63,546 nt of DNA. It comes from JBBIPZ01 sp037442505 [NCBI: Deltaproteobacteria bacterium] (GTDB lineage Bacteria; CALINM01). Below the pieces are notes generated by a model. It made no database searches, had not been told where the DNA came from, and saw only the letters and a program-made list of their open reading frames with translations. Positions 25,167 to 32,320 of this stretch are shown one piece after another. The stretch's first letter is position 1. The number at the start of each line of letters is the position of its first letter. Location of the stretch: contig JBBIPZ010000008.1 in NCBI GenBank assembly GCA_037442505.1, positions 14,740 through 78,285 of the forward strand, in the 5' to 3' direction. Position numbers and translations under genes: made by a program.

Positions 25167-26637
25167 ACTTAATCCCCTGCCCTGCTGGTGTCTTAAAAAA
25201 AGCTTCAACGACCAAAGGATCAAACTGGATACCTTTACAGCGCAAAAGCTCAGATATTGCAAATTCATGGGTTTTAGCTTGACGATATGGACGAGAACTT
25301 GTTATAGCATCATATGTATCTGCCACACTAATTATTCTAACTATTAAAGGTATCTTTTCACCACTTAAAGCATCAGGATATCCTTTACCATCAAACCTTT
25401 CATGGTGGTATCTAATAAGCTCTCTCTCCCTTGTAAAAAAATTTAATGGTTTTAATATGTTATCACCGATTACAGGATGTTGTCTAATTTCACAAAATTC
25501 CTCATCTGTAAGAGGACCATTTTTTAATAGCACCGTATCTCTTACTCCTATCTTACCCACATCATGCAAGTATCCTCCAAAATTCAACACATCCTTCTCT
25601 TCCTGAGATATATTCATTATTTCTGCAATATCAAGAGAATACTTAGTAACTCTAACCGAATGATCCTTAGTATATGGGTCTCTTGCTTCAATACTAGTTA
25701 CTAAAGATTTTAATGTATTAGCAAGGTTATTAAAGAATATATCATAAAGGGCATTATTTTCAATTTTTAAAACAACTTTCTTTATGAACGAAAGCGCCAA
25801 TGCGATTTCATCATCAGTAAAAAACGGTGAATCAGCTTTATCACCTACTGCAACAATTGCAAAGACCTCATTGTTTATAACCATTGGAACAACAAGCAAT
25901 GAATAATTAAGTTTTTTTCCTGAAAGAGGATTGTCTTCACCAGGACAAAAAACTTTATACTTTTTTAAATGAATTATATTTGTCCAAACTGGACATCTTA
26001 AATCAACATCACCCTTTGGAAATCCCAATGCCTTTTTGATAGTTAATTTTCCATTATTTATTGTACCAAAAATTACCTTCCTTGCAAGTAAAAGTTTTGA
26101 AAACATTTCAATCAACCTATCATAAAGTTCCCTATTGTCAATTAGCATATCTAATTCATTAGCAATTATTTGGAACATAGTTATTTCTTGCAACTTATTA
26201 AAGAGTTTCTGATTGAGTTTACTTACTATAATATTGTTACCTTCATTTTTTAATTCCCTAAGTAATTTTCTCTCTCCAACTAACTTTTCTGAAGTTTGTA
26301 AAATACTACTAATTTTAAATGGCTTAGTTATGAAATCCTTTGCTCCGTTTTTCATAGCAGTTACGGCATTTTCAATACTTGCATATCCTGTGATAGCTAC
26401 TATGGGGAGAAATTGGTCCAACTTAGTGGCTTCCTTTATAAAATCATAACCATTCAAATTAGGCATCATAAGATCGGTAAAAACAAGGTCATAATCACTG
26501 TTCTTTATTTTTTCTAATCCTTTATACCCATCCACAGCTATGTCAACATCGTAATTTCCAATCTTAGTTAATGTATCATACATTACTCGCTGAACATTTT
26601 CATCATCATCAACAACAAGAACTTTTCCCTTATTCAT
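25156..26637 (-). CDS. Response regulator with GAF-like and HD-GYP domains
   Basis: 493 residues. Receiver at about 5-120 (VLVVDDDENVQ, phosphoacceptor in LVFTDLMMP, FITKPF). A GAF-like region spans about 160-295 (LLVVPMVINNEVFAIVAVGD). The HD-GYP domain at about 310-480 is complete: DHSVRVTKYSLDIA, YLHDVGKIG, YHHERFDGKGYP, DTYDAITSSRPYR. It should hydrolyse c-di-GMP when phosphorylated. Lies 2 bases after another receiver gene and overlaps the PilZ gene, linking enzyme, effector and stator in one transcript. Confidence 0.93.
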   Translation of the reverse strand: MNKGKVLVVDDDENVQRVMYDTLTKIGNYDVDIAVDGYKGLEKIKNSDYDLVFTDLMMPNLNGYDFIKEATKLDQFLPIVAITGYASIENAVTAMKNGAKDFITKPFKISSILQTSEKLVGERKLLRELKNEGNNIIVSKLNQKLFNKLQEITMFQIIANELDMLIDNRELYDRLIEMFSKLLLARKVIFGTINNGKLTIKKALGFPKGDVDLRCPVWTNIIHLKKYKVFCPGEDNPLSGKKLNYSLLVVPMVINNEVFAIVAVGDKADSPFFTDDEIALALSFIKKVVLKIENNALYDIFFNNLANTLKSLVTSIEARDPYTKDHSVRVTKYSLDIAEIMNISQEEKDVLNFGGYLHDVGKIGVRDTVLLKNGPLTDEEFCEIRQHPVIGDNILKPLNFFTRERELIRYHHERFDGKGYPDALSGEKIPLIVRIISVADTYDAITSSRPYRQAKTHEFAISELLRCKGIQFDPLVVEAFFKTPAGQGIKYEI

Positions 26638-26639
26638 AT

Positions 26640-27212
26640 TTAGCCTCCAACTAACTTCTTTTTCAGTTTTTCCACCTCTTCTCTATCGATTATCTTAGCT
26701 TCATGTAACTTTTCCATACGTTCAAACCATCTAGAAGTTAAATCAACATTGCTGCTACTATCAATCTTTCTAAGAAGTTCTATATCTTGATAAGTTTCGC
26801 GCAAAATTTTTCTTAAAAAACTATTCTCTTTCAAAAGCATTTTTCTTTGAGCTGCTCTTTCAACTAAATGCGAAATCTGAGCAGGATAAAAAGGTTTGGT
26901 TAAATAACCAAAAGCACCTAAACGTGTTGATTCAATAGCTGTTTCCAATGTGCCATAAGCTGTAAGAATTATCACCGATATATCAGAATAAAGTTTTATA
27001 GCATTTTTTAGCACATCCATTCCATCTGCTCCAGGCATTCGTAGATCTGTTATTACTATATCAAATTCCTTCACAAGCAACTTTTTTATCCCGTCATCAC
27101 CATCGAAAGCACTATCAACGATATAACCTTCCTTTTTTAAGAAGTCTGATAGAACATCTCTTACTATGGGATCATCGTCTACAACAAGAATTGAAAAAGC
27201 CTCTTTATTCAT
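26640..27212 (-). CDS. Response regulator with C-terminal coiled-coil extension
   Basis: 190 residues. Receiver domain over about 5-120 with D12-D14 acidic pocket (VVDDDPIV), phosphoacceptor in FDIVITDLRMPG, and the YLTKPF Lys-Pro. The remaining 70 residues are helical (LVERAAQRKMLLKENSFLRK, then a short helix to KLVGG); no DNA-binding or enzymatic domain is present. It may pass phosphoryl groups or bind a partner. Candidate kinase is the PAS kinase at 21947. The ATG overlaps the stop of the 68-residue gene by 1 base. Confidence 0.88.
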   Translation of the reverse strand: MNKEAFSILVVDDDPIVRDVLSDFLKKEGYIVDSAFDGDDGIKKLLVKEFDIVITDLRMPGADGMDVLKNAIKLYSDISVIILTAYGTLETAIESTRLGAFGYLTKPFYPAQISHLVERAAQRKMLLKENSFLRKILRETYQDIELLRKIDSSSNVDLTSRWFERMEKLHEAKIIDREEVEKLKKKLVGG

Positions 27213-27418
27213 TATTTATCTTCGATATTTTTTACTGTTTCCAAAACCTCACTTTTAACTTCTGCAAGCAGCTGCTTTTTTTTTGCTTCTGCAGATATTG
27301 TAACAATGTCTTGAAACTCATCAAATGTCTCTCTTTCCAATATTTGAGATGGCTTTAATTTAAAATTCTTTGAGTATAGAATTCCGACTTGATTAATACT
27401 AAAGGGATTTATAGTCAT
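27212..27418 (-). CDS. Small uncharacterised flagellar-operon protein
   Basis: 68 residues. No family recognised. The stretch IVTISAEAKKKQLLAEVKSE resembles the D-x-V-x-I-S-x-x-A-K pattern found in FlgM and in several small flagellar proteins, which may reflect an export or sigma-factor contact, though similarity is short. It overlaps fliS by 4 bases (ATGA) and the response regulator by 1, so it is translated with them. Coding status is supported by both overlaps. Confidence 0.65.
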   Translation of the reverse strand: MTINPFSINQVGILYSKNFKLKPSQILERETFDEFQDIVTISAEAKKKQLLAEVKSEVLETVKNIEDK

Positions 27419-27786
27419 CTAATTTCCCTCCATGCAGACCTTAATTCCGAAAGAATATGTTTTATTTTAGAAAAACTTTCTTTATCATTTCTCAAACTTG
27501 CTCTGGGAACTTCGTTCAGGACAAAAAGATAAACATCTCTTAAATTTTCTGCAATAATCCCTCCTTTTTCGTAGTCCAGACTACAGAGTAGCTCTTCAAT
27601 AATAGCTGTAAACTTTGATATATGATAACTTTTCTTTTCATAATCTTTTTTTTCCATTGCGAAGATAGTATGATCAACATGTTCAATAGCTCCATCGTAT
27701 AACATTATAATAAGGGATAATGCGTCAGGCGCTGTTTGAACCATTGTAGTTTTATATATCTTTTCGGCATATGCCATACTAACCAT
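27415..27786 (-). CDS. fliS: Flagellin export chaperone FliS
   Basis: 123 residues, all helical, the normal FliS size. Signature LIIMLYDGAIEHVDHTIFAM lies at about 24-43. FliS binds the C-terminal helices of flagellin in the cytosol, prevents early polymerisation and delivers it to FlhA; in FliW organisms it also frees FliW/CsrA balance. ATG 27786 has AGGAGG 7 bases upstream; a second ATG is 9 bases further. It follows fliD by 11 bases. Confidence 0.95.
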   Translation of the reverse strand: MVSMAYAEKIYKTTMVQTAPDALSLIIMLYDGAIEHVDHTIFAMEKKDYEKKSYHISKFTAIIEELLCSLDYEKGGIIAENLRDVYLFVLNEVPRASLRNDKESFSKIKHILSELRSAWREIR

Positions 27787-27797
27787 TATAGTGCCTC

Positions 27798-29123
27798 CTA
27801 TTTTTTGTTATTTAGGCTATTAATTTGGTTTGTTAAATAGGTACTGCTTGTTTGTAGCTGAGCAAGTGCTTGCTCCATTGCGGTAAATTGCTTTACAAGT
27901 CTTTTTCTATATTCTTCAATTCTTGTTGTTTCAATACTTTCTCTATCTTTCAAGGTATCAATCAAGGTTTGCAATGTTTCATTTCTTTTATTGATGTACA
28001 AATCGTTAAGCTTATTAATAGATTCGGAAAAACTACTTGAAACATTATTGAAGAAAGTTTTTACACCACTAAAATCAGTTTGTAACAGGTTATCTATCTT
28101 TTGCTCATCTATACTTAAAATGCCATATTTATCATGACTTATTCCAAATGATAGTAATGTTTTTCCATCAAAATTAGAAAGCAACATATTACGCAAACTC
28201 TCATTTATTGAGCGAACAGCAGACTCTGAGGTCATTAAACCGCCCTTTTTTAAGTATCCTTGAATAGCCTTTATGGTATTATTGTAACTTTCTACAAATT
28301 TATTTATTTTCGATTTAAATGTGGAGATATCTTTAATGATATCAACATTAACAAGCTCAGCCGACGTATTTTTGAGTGTAAGAGTAACGCCTGGTATAGC
28401 ATTTGTAATTGTATTACTCGAATTTTCTACTGTTATACCGTTTATTTCTATGATCGCATTAGCTGCAGCTCGAGTTAAAGTCATGTTGTTTGTTGTTCCA
28501 TTGTATACAAGAGCTGACAATCCGTTTAAATCAGTATTATTTCCATCATCATCAATTGTATCTATCGTTATTGAATTTGCTACACCTGTATTTTTCCCTG
28601 TAACTATTATTCTATAACCTGTTCCATCAAATATCGTTGTTGCTTTTATATCTGCACTTGAATTATTAATCGCATTTACTACTCCCGAAACTGTGTTGTT
28701 GGAAGAATCTATAGTTATATTCTTAACATTCCCGTTTATTGTTATAGAAAAAGTTCCAGTTCCGATAACATCATCTAACGAAGAGTAGCTTTTCGAATAC
28801 ATTGATTGAGATTGGGCAAGTTGATTGACCTTAATCTGATATGAACCTTCCTGGGCTGATAATCCTGCTAAAGCAGTAATTATATTAGTATTATTGGATT
28901 GAGCAGTTAGAAAGTTATTAGTGTTTATATTAAAACTACTCAAAGTAGATTTTAGGTCATTCAGCTTTGATGCTAATTCTCCATAGGTGCTTATCTTAAC
29001 ATTGTAATCTGCTTCTTTAGTTTGAATATCTTTTATTTTTTTTTGTTCCAATGCTACAAGCTTATCAATTATATCCTGAACATTTAAACCTGAAATCAAA
29101 CCCAAAGATGTTATATCAGCCAT
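27798..29123 (-). CDS. fliD: Flagellar filament cap protein FliD
   Basis: 441 residues. The N-terminus (GLISGLNVQDIIDKLVALEQ) and C-terminus (KQFTAMEQALAQLQTSSTYL) are the conserved coiled-coil ends of FliD; the middle is Asn/Thr/Ile-rich beta structure with repeats such as TITNAIPGVTLTLKN. FliD caps the filament and helps flagellin fold in. It sits between flaG and fliS with 2 and 11 base gaps, the standard order. Confidence 0.96.
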   Translation of the reverse strand: MADITSLGLISGLNVQDIIDKLVALEQKKIKDIQTKEADYNVKISTYGELASKLNDLKSTLSSFNINTNNFLTAQSNNTNIITALAGLSAQEGSYQIKVNQLAQSQSMYSKSYSSLDDVIGTGTFSITINGNVKNITIDSSNNTVSGVVNAINNSSADIKATTIFDGTGYRIIVTGKNTGVANSITIDTIDDDGNNTDLNGLSALVYNGTTNNMTLTRAAANAIIEINGITVENSSNTITNAIPGVTLTLKNTSAELVNVDIIKDISTFKSKINKFVESYNNTIKAIQGYLKKGGLMTSESAVRSINESLRNMLLSNFDGKTLLSFGISHDKYGILSIDEQKIDNLLQTDFSGVKTFFNNVSSSFSESINKLNDLYINKRNETLQTLIDTLKDRESIETTRIEEYRKRLVKQFTAMEQALAQLQTSSTYLTNQINSLNNKK

Positions 29124-29125
29124 TT

Positions 29126-29446
29126 TTAAGCCTCCAAATGAAGAATATTTTTGTTAACTTCTCTTAAATACTCCTTCATTTTTAAATATTCTTCTGGCGG
29201 AATCTGCCGAATGATATTATTTTTATCATCTAATATGCGAATAACTACATTATTTTTATCATCAAGGGCAAAAAAAGCCCTGTAGTTTTTTGTTTCAAGA
29301 TCTTTGCTTTTTTCACTATTAACGTTTTGGGGACTATCTTTCTGATAAAGATTTGGTTGCTCTTTCCTGTCTATTTTCAGAAGAGCTGTTTCCTCTTTTT
29401 TTATATGAAAAAAATTTATATTTATAGTCCCTTCGTTTATCTTCAT
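29126..29446 (-). CDS. flaG: FlaG family protein
   Basis: 106 residues. The C-terminal half AFFALDDKNNVVIRILDDKN then IIRQIPPEEYLKM is the FlaG domain signature; the N-terminal half is variable. FlaG proteins affect filament length and are usually encoded just before fliD. It is the first gene after the flagellin terminator; no good promoter was found in front, so it may depend on read-through or on a site inside the end of the flagellin gene. Confidence 0.93.
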   Translation of the reverse strand: MKINEGTININFFHIKKEETALLKIDRKEQPNLYQKDSPQNVNSEKSKDLETKNYRAFFALDDKNNVVIRILDDKNNIIRQIPPEEYLKMKEYLREVNKNILHLEA

Positions 29447-29475
29447 TTTTCACTACCAGCTTAAATTAATTATTA

Positions 29476-29498
29476 AGGAGAGGCCAAAAGCCTCTCCT
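29476..29498 (-). terminator. Hairpin after the flagellin gene
   Basis: A perfect 9-base-pair stem (AGGAGAGGC / GCCTCTCCT) with a 5-base loop begins 14 bases after the flagellin stop. The T run after it is weak (TTAATAATTAATTT), so it may end most but not all transcripts, or protect the flagellin mRNA 3' end while allowing some flaG expression. Confidence 0.75.
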
Positions 29499-29511
29499 GT
29501 TAAATAATATT

Positions 29512-30639
29512 CTATCTCTGTAACAAAGCTAAAACACTTTGAGGAGCTGAATTCGCCTGTGCAAGAACAGATATACCAGCCTGCTGCAGTATAGTTGCTC
29601 TCGTCATTGAAGCTGTTTCTGCAGCAAAGTCAGCATCCATAATTCTTGAACGAGCAGCTGATACATTTTCACTTATATTTTGTAGGTTTGCAACGGTATA
29701 CTCTAATCTATTGTTGATAGCTCCCAAATCACCTTTATTGCTAAGTACTGCATTTAAAGCGGTCTGAACGGCATCAATAGCACTTTGTGCATTACTTAAA
29801 GATGTAAGATCTGCCGTAACTAATGCCGCAGATAGACTATTTACTCTTGCGTCCACAGAACCAATTGTAATACGATTCACTCCTCCATTTTCATCTCCAA
29901 TCTGGAAGGTACCTGATGTAGCTGTAACATCAAAGGTATTATTTGCACTTATATCTTGAATGTGGCTATTAAAAGTTATTTTAATACCTAAACTACTAAA
30001 ATTAAGCTCTGTCGTATTAAAACCACTTGGTATAGCAACATCATCAATAACCTGTGACGCAGTACCAAAAGTTAAAGTGAATTTTTTACCACTGTTGGTG
30101 CCAGCTGCCACTGTTAATGTGTAATTTGTACCAACAGCAGCACCTGTGCTTTCAATGTTAACTATACCATTAGCTGCAGACAAGTTTGTACCAACATTTG
30201 AAATAGTACTACCAAAGCCACCATTCAAAACATTCTGGCTGTTGAATTTTGTTGAATTGGCAATACGATCAATTTCTGTTTTCAAAGCTGAAAATTCAGC
30301 ATTTAATGAGGTTCTATCAGTTGAGGTATTGCTGTCGTCAGCAGCCTGAACTGCAAGTTCTCTCATTCTCTGTAACATATTGTGGATCTCATCCAAACCA
30401 CCTTCCATTGTCTGCACAAGAGAAATTGCATTATTAGCGTTTCTTACTGCCTGGCCGATACCACGAATTTGTGCCGTCATACGGCTTGCAATAGCGATAC
30501 CTGCTGCATCGTCTTTCGCTGAATTGATTCTTAAACCTGATGAAAGTCTCTGTAATGACTGTTGTAATGTACTCTGAGTTTTAGTAAGATTTCTCTGTGC
30601 ATTTAATGATGCTACGTTTGTGTTAATTACCATTGCCAT
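29512..30639 (-). CDS. fliC: Flagellin
   Basis: 375 residues. N-terminal D0/D1 is canonical (MVINTNVASLNAQRNLTKTQ, LQRLSSGLRINSAKDDAAGI) and so is the C-terminal D1/D0 (SRIMDADFAAETASMTRATI, QAGISVLAQANSAPQSVLAL). A central variable region of about 110 residues, rich in Thr, Gly and Asn, forms the outer surface. It is the only flagellin gene here. ATG 30639 has the strong site AAGGAGG. A sigma-28 promoter at 30754-30780 gives a leader of about 108 bases with several GGA motifs, and fliW/csrA lie directly upstream. Confidence 0.98.
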   Translation of the reverse strand: MAMVINTNVASLNAQRNLTKTQSTLQQSLQRLSSGLRINSAKDDAAGIAIASRMTAQIRGIGQAVRNANNAISLVQTMEGGLDEIHNMLQRMRELAVQAADDSNTSTDRTSLNAEFSALKTEIDRIANSTKFNSQNVLNGGFGSTISNVGTNLSAANGIVNIESTGAAVGTNYTLTVAAGTNSGKKFTLTFGTASQVIDDVAIPSGFNTTELNFSSLGIKITFNSHIQDISANNTFDVTATSGTFQIGDENGGVNRITIGSVDARVNSLSAALVTADLTSLSNAQSAIDAVQTALNAVLSNKGDLGAINNRLEYTVANLQNISENVSAARSRIMDADFAAETASMTRATILQQAGISVLAQANSAPQSVLALLQR

Positions 30640-30668
30640 AGTTTTTTCCTCCTTGATTTTTTATATTC

Positions 30669-30680
30669 GGCATCCTTGCC
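30669..30680 (-). promoter_or_regulatory. Candidate CsrA site: small hairpin with AGGA loop in flagellin leader
   Basis: Minus strand GGCA-AGGA-TGCC, a 4-base-pair stem presenting GGA in a tetraloop. CAAGGATG matches the centre of the known CsrA selection consensus (RUACARGGAUGU). It lies about 30 bases before the flagellin ATG, between the larger hairpin and the ribosome site. Confidence 0.6.
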
Positions 30681-30689
30681 TTTATTTTG

Positions 30690-30744
30690 GGAACGCTTTT
30701 ATAGCCTTTTAATTTTTCACCTCCTTTCTGGCTTTTAACGTTCC
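30690..30744 (-). promoter_or_regulatory. Imperfect leader hairpin with AAAGGAGGTG in the loop
   Basis: Outer stem GGAACG (30744-30739) pairs with CGTTCC (30695-30690), inner stem AGCC with GGCT, separated by an internal loop. The apical loop holds AAAGGAGGTGAA (30727-30716), a perfect anti-16S match with no start codon after it. A GGA exposed in a loop is the preferred CsrA target; alternatively it is a ribosome standby site. Confidence 0.55.
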
Positions 30745-30753
30745 TATTTAGTT

Positions 30754-30780
30754 TTATCGGTATCTTGGGAAAAAACTTTA
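30754..30780 (-). promoter_or_regulatory. Sigma-28 (FliA) promoter of flagellin
   Basis: Minus strand TAAAGTTT-N11-ACCGATAA: 8 of 8 in the -35, 7 of 8 in the -10 and exact 11-base spacing. Transcription should begin near 30747, giving a flagellin leader of about 108 bases. Confidence 0.92.
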
Positions 30781-30797
30781 GATTTTTTTTGATTTTT

Positions 30798-31205
30798 TTA
30801 TAAGATTTTCGAAAAGATATCTAAATCAACAATCGCCTGAACTGCCTTTTTATTTGAACTATTTATTAATATTGGGCCTGCTAAGTTTGCTTTTACAGTT
30901 TCTCCTTCAACTCGCAAAATTATTAATATACATAAATCTTTTTCATCAATAAGCTCTAGTAAATCTTTTGTTTTTTCGTCCACCGTAATATTATAATTTT
31001 TTGTAACCACCCAGGGAGGAGCCACAATAAACGCGACATCTCCATCATCAATTGCTTGTAACCATTTAAGCTCTGTGTCTTTATAATCAAGTAAAATATA
31101 TCTTTTAAGCTCTGTAAAACCAGGTATGCCTTCAGGAAAAAGAATAATTTTATCTTCATCTATAGTTAATTCACCAAATCGAGCAGTGTTTAAGGTAATG
31201 CTCAT
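30798..31205 (-). CDS. fliW: Flagellar assembly factor FliW
   Basis: 135 residues, normal length. Conserved FliW features include FGELTIDEDKIILFPEGIPG at about 10-29 and PILINSSNKKAVQAI near the C-terminus. FliW binds either flagellin or CsrA: when flagellin is exported, freed FliW removes CsrA from flagellin mRNA. It overlaps csrA by 4 bases (ATGA) and lies immediately before the flagellin promoter. Confidence 0.96.
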   Translation of the reverse strand: MSITLNTARFGELTIDEDKIILFPEGIPGFTELKRYILLDYKDTELKWLQAIDDGDVAFIVAPPWVVTKNYNITVDEKTKDLLELIDEKDLCILIILRVEGETVKANLAGPILINSSNKKAVQAIVDLDIFSKIL

Positions 31206-31426
31206 TTAATTATCTCCTTTATCTTATTAAAATAAGTAATATCAATTTTTGAAGATTCTAAATTTTCCTGCTTTATCTTTTCATAAAGTTCATACCTAAA
31301 TATTAGTGAGTTTTTCGGTGCATCTATACCAAGTCTTACCTGGTTTCCTGATATTGAGATAACTTTTATCAGAATATTATCACCTATTTTAATCGATTCA
31401 TCTTCTTTTCTTGTCAAAATAAGCAT
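31202..31426 (-). CDS. csrA: Carbon storage regulator CsrA
   Basis: 74 residues. The full CsrA core MLILTRKEDESIKIGDNILI, then VRLGIDAPKNSLIFRYELYE is present, with a C-terminal extension typical of FliW-containing organisms (which use it for FliW binding). CsrA dimers bind GGA in mRNA hairpins to block translation; the flagellin leader downstream has three such motifs. It starts 5 bases after flgL with only a weak TAGGG site. Confidence 0.97.
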   Translation of the reverse strand: MLILTRKEDESIKIGDNILIKVISISGNQVRLGIDAPKNSLIFRYELYEKIKQENLESSKIDITYFNKIKEIIK

Positions 31427-31431
31427 AGACC

Positions 31432-32313
31432 CTACTTAAGAAAATCTAAAAGTGATTGTTGTATAACAGGCACTGAAGATTGTCTTAGTGCTTGAAGTGC
31501 TAATTGAGCTTTTGATAGCTCAGCAATTGTTTCTGTAATATCCGCATCTTCCACCTTAGATAAAAGTTCTTTTAAACCAAAGACTGTTTCTTCTTGTCTT
31601 GAGTTCATGCTTTCTACATTATTAAGTTTTGATCCAAAGTCAGCTCTTGCCTGAAGAATCCTATTCATATCACTATCTATCATACCCAATGAGTTGTTTA
31701 TCAGAGCTTTATCGTTATTTTCCATACCACTTTGCAAATCATATAATGTCTTAAAAACAGAACCTAATCCAGTTCCAAAAATTTCGTTACCAGGCAGATT
31801 TTGAGATATTTGAATATTTTTGTCTAAAAAGACGTAGATTTTACCACTATCTCCTAAGTAATTGAAATTAGTTGTATCAAATGGAGCTGTATCTGTTTTA
31901 AAACCTGAAAACACATAATTATCTTTAAACTTTGAATTTGCGATATTTAGAATCTGATCCTTTATTTGTGCTACTTCTTTTGCCAAATACTGTCTTTGTT
32001 CTGGAGTAATTGTATCGTCCGCTGCTGTTATTGCTAATTCTTTAGCCCTGATGAGATTATCTACTGCTGCACCTAAAGCATTCTCAGAAAAGTTTAAAAA
32101 CTCTTTAACCTCATTTATATTATTTTTATACTGCTCTATATTTTGAATATTAACTCTATAATCAATCACTTTGCTAATCCCAACAGGATCATCTGAAGGA
32201 TTATTAATTTTCCTCCCAGTAGAGAGCATATCCTGGTATTTAACATATTCACTCATATTTTTCTGAAAAGCAGTCTTTATTTTATCAAAAAGCTCTCCAC
32301 TGCTTATTCTCAT
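31432..32313 (-). CDS. flgL: Flagellar hook-filament junction protein FlgL (HAP3)
   Basis: 293 residues, flagellin-like. N-terminus MRISSGELFDKIKTAFQKNM with MLSTGRKINNPSDDPVGISK, C-terminus ETIAELSKAQLALQALRQSS and a hydrophobic end (VIQQSLLDFLK). FlgL joins hook and filament with FlgK. It follows flgK by 7 bases in the flgM-flgN-flgK-flgL-csrA-fliW unit. Confidence 0.95.
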   Translation of the reverse strand: MRISSGELFDKIKTAFQKNMSEYVKYQDMLSTGRKINNPSDDPVGISKVIDYRVNIQNIEQYKNNINEVKEFLNFSENALGAAVDNLIRAKELAITAADDTITPEQRQYLAKEVAQIKDQILNIANSKFKDNYVFSGFKTDTAPFDTTNFNYLGDSGKIYVFLDKNIQISQNLPGNEIFGTGLGSVFKTLYDLQSGMENNDKALINNSLGMIDSDMNRILQARADFGSKLNNVESMNSRQEETVFGLKELLSKVEDADITETIAELSKAQLALQALRQSSVPVIQQSLLDFLK

Positions 32314-32320
32314 AATTTCC

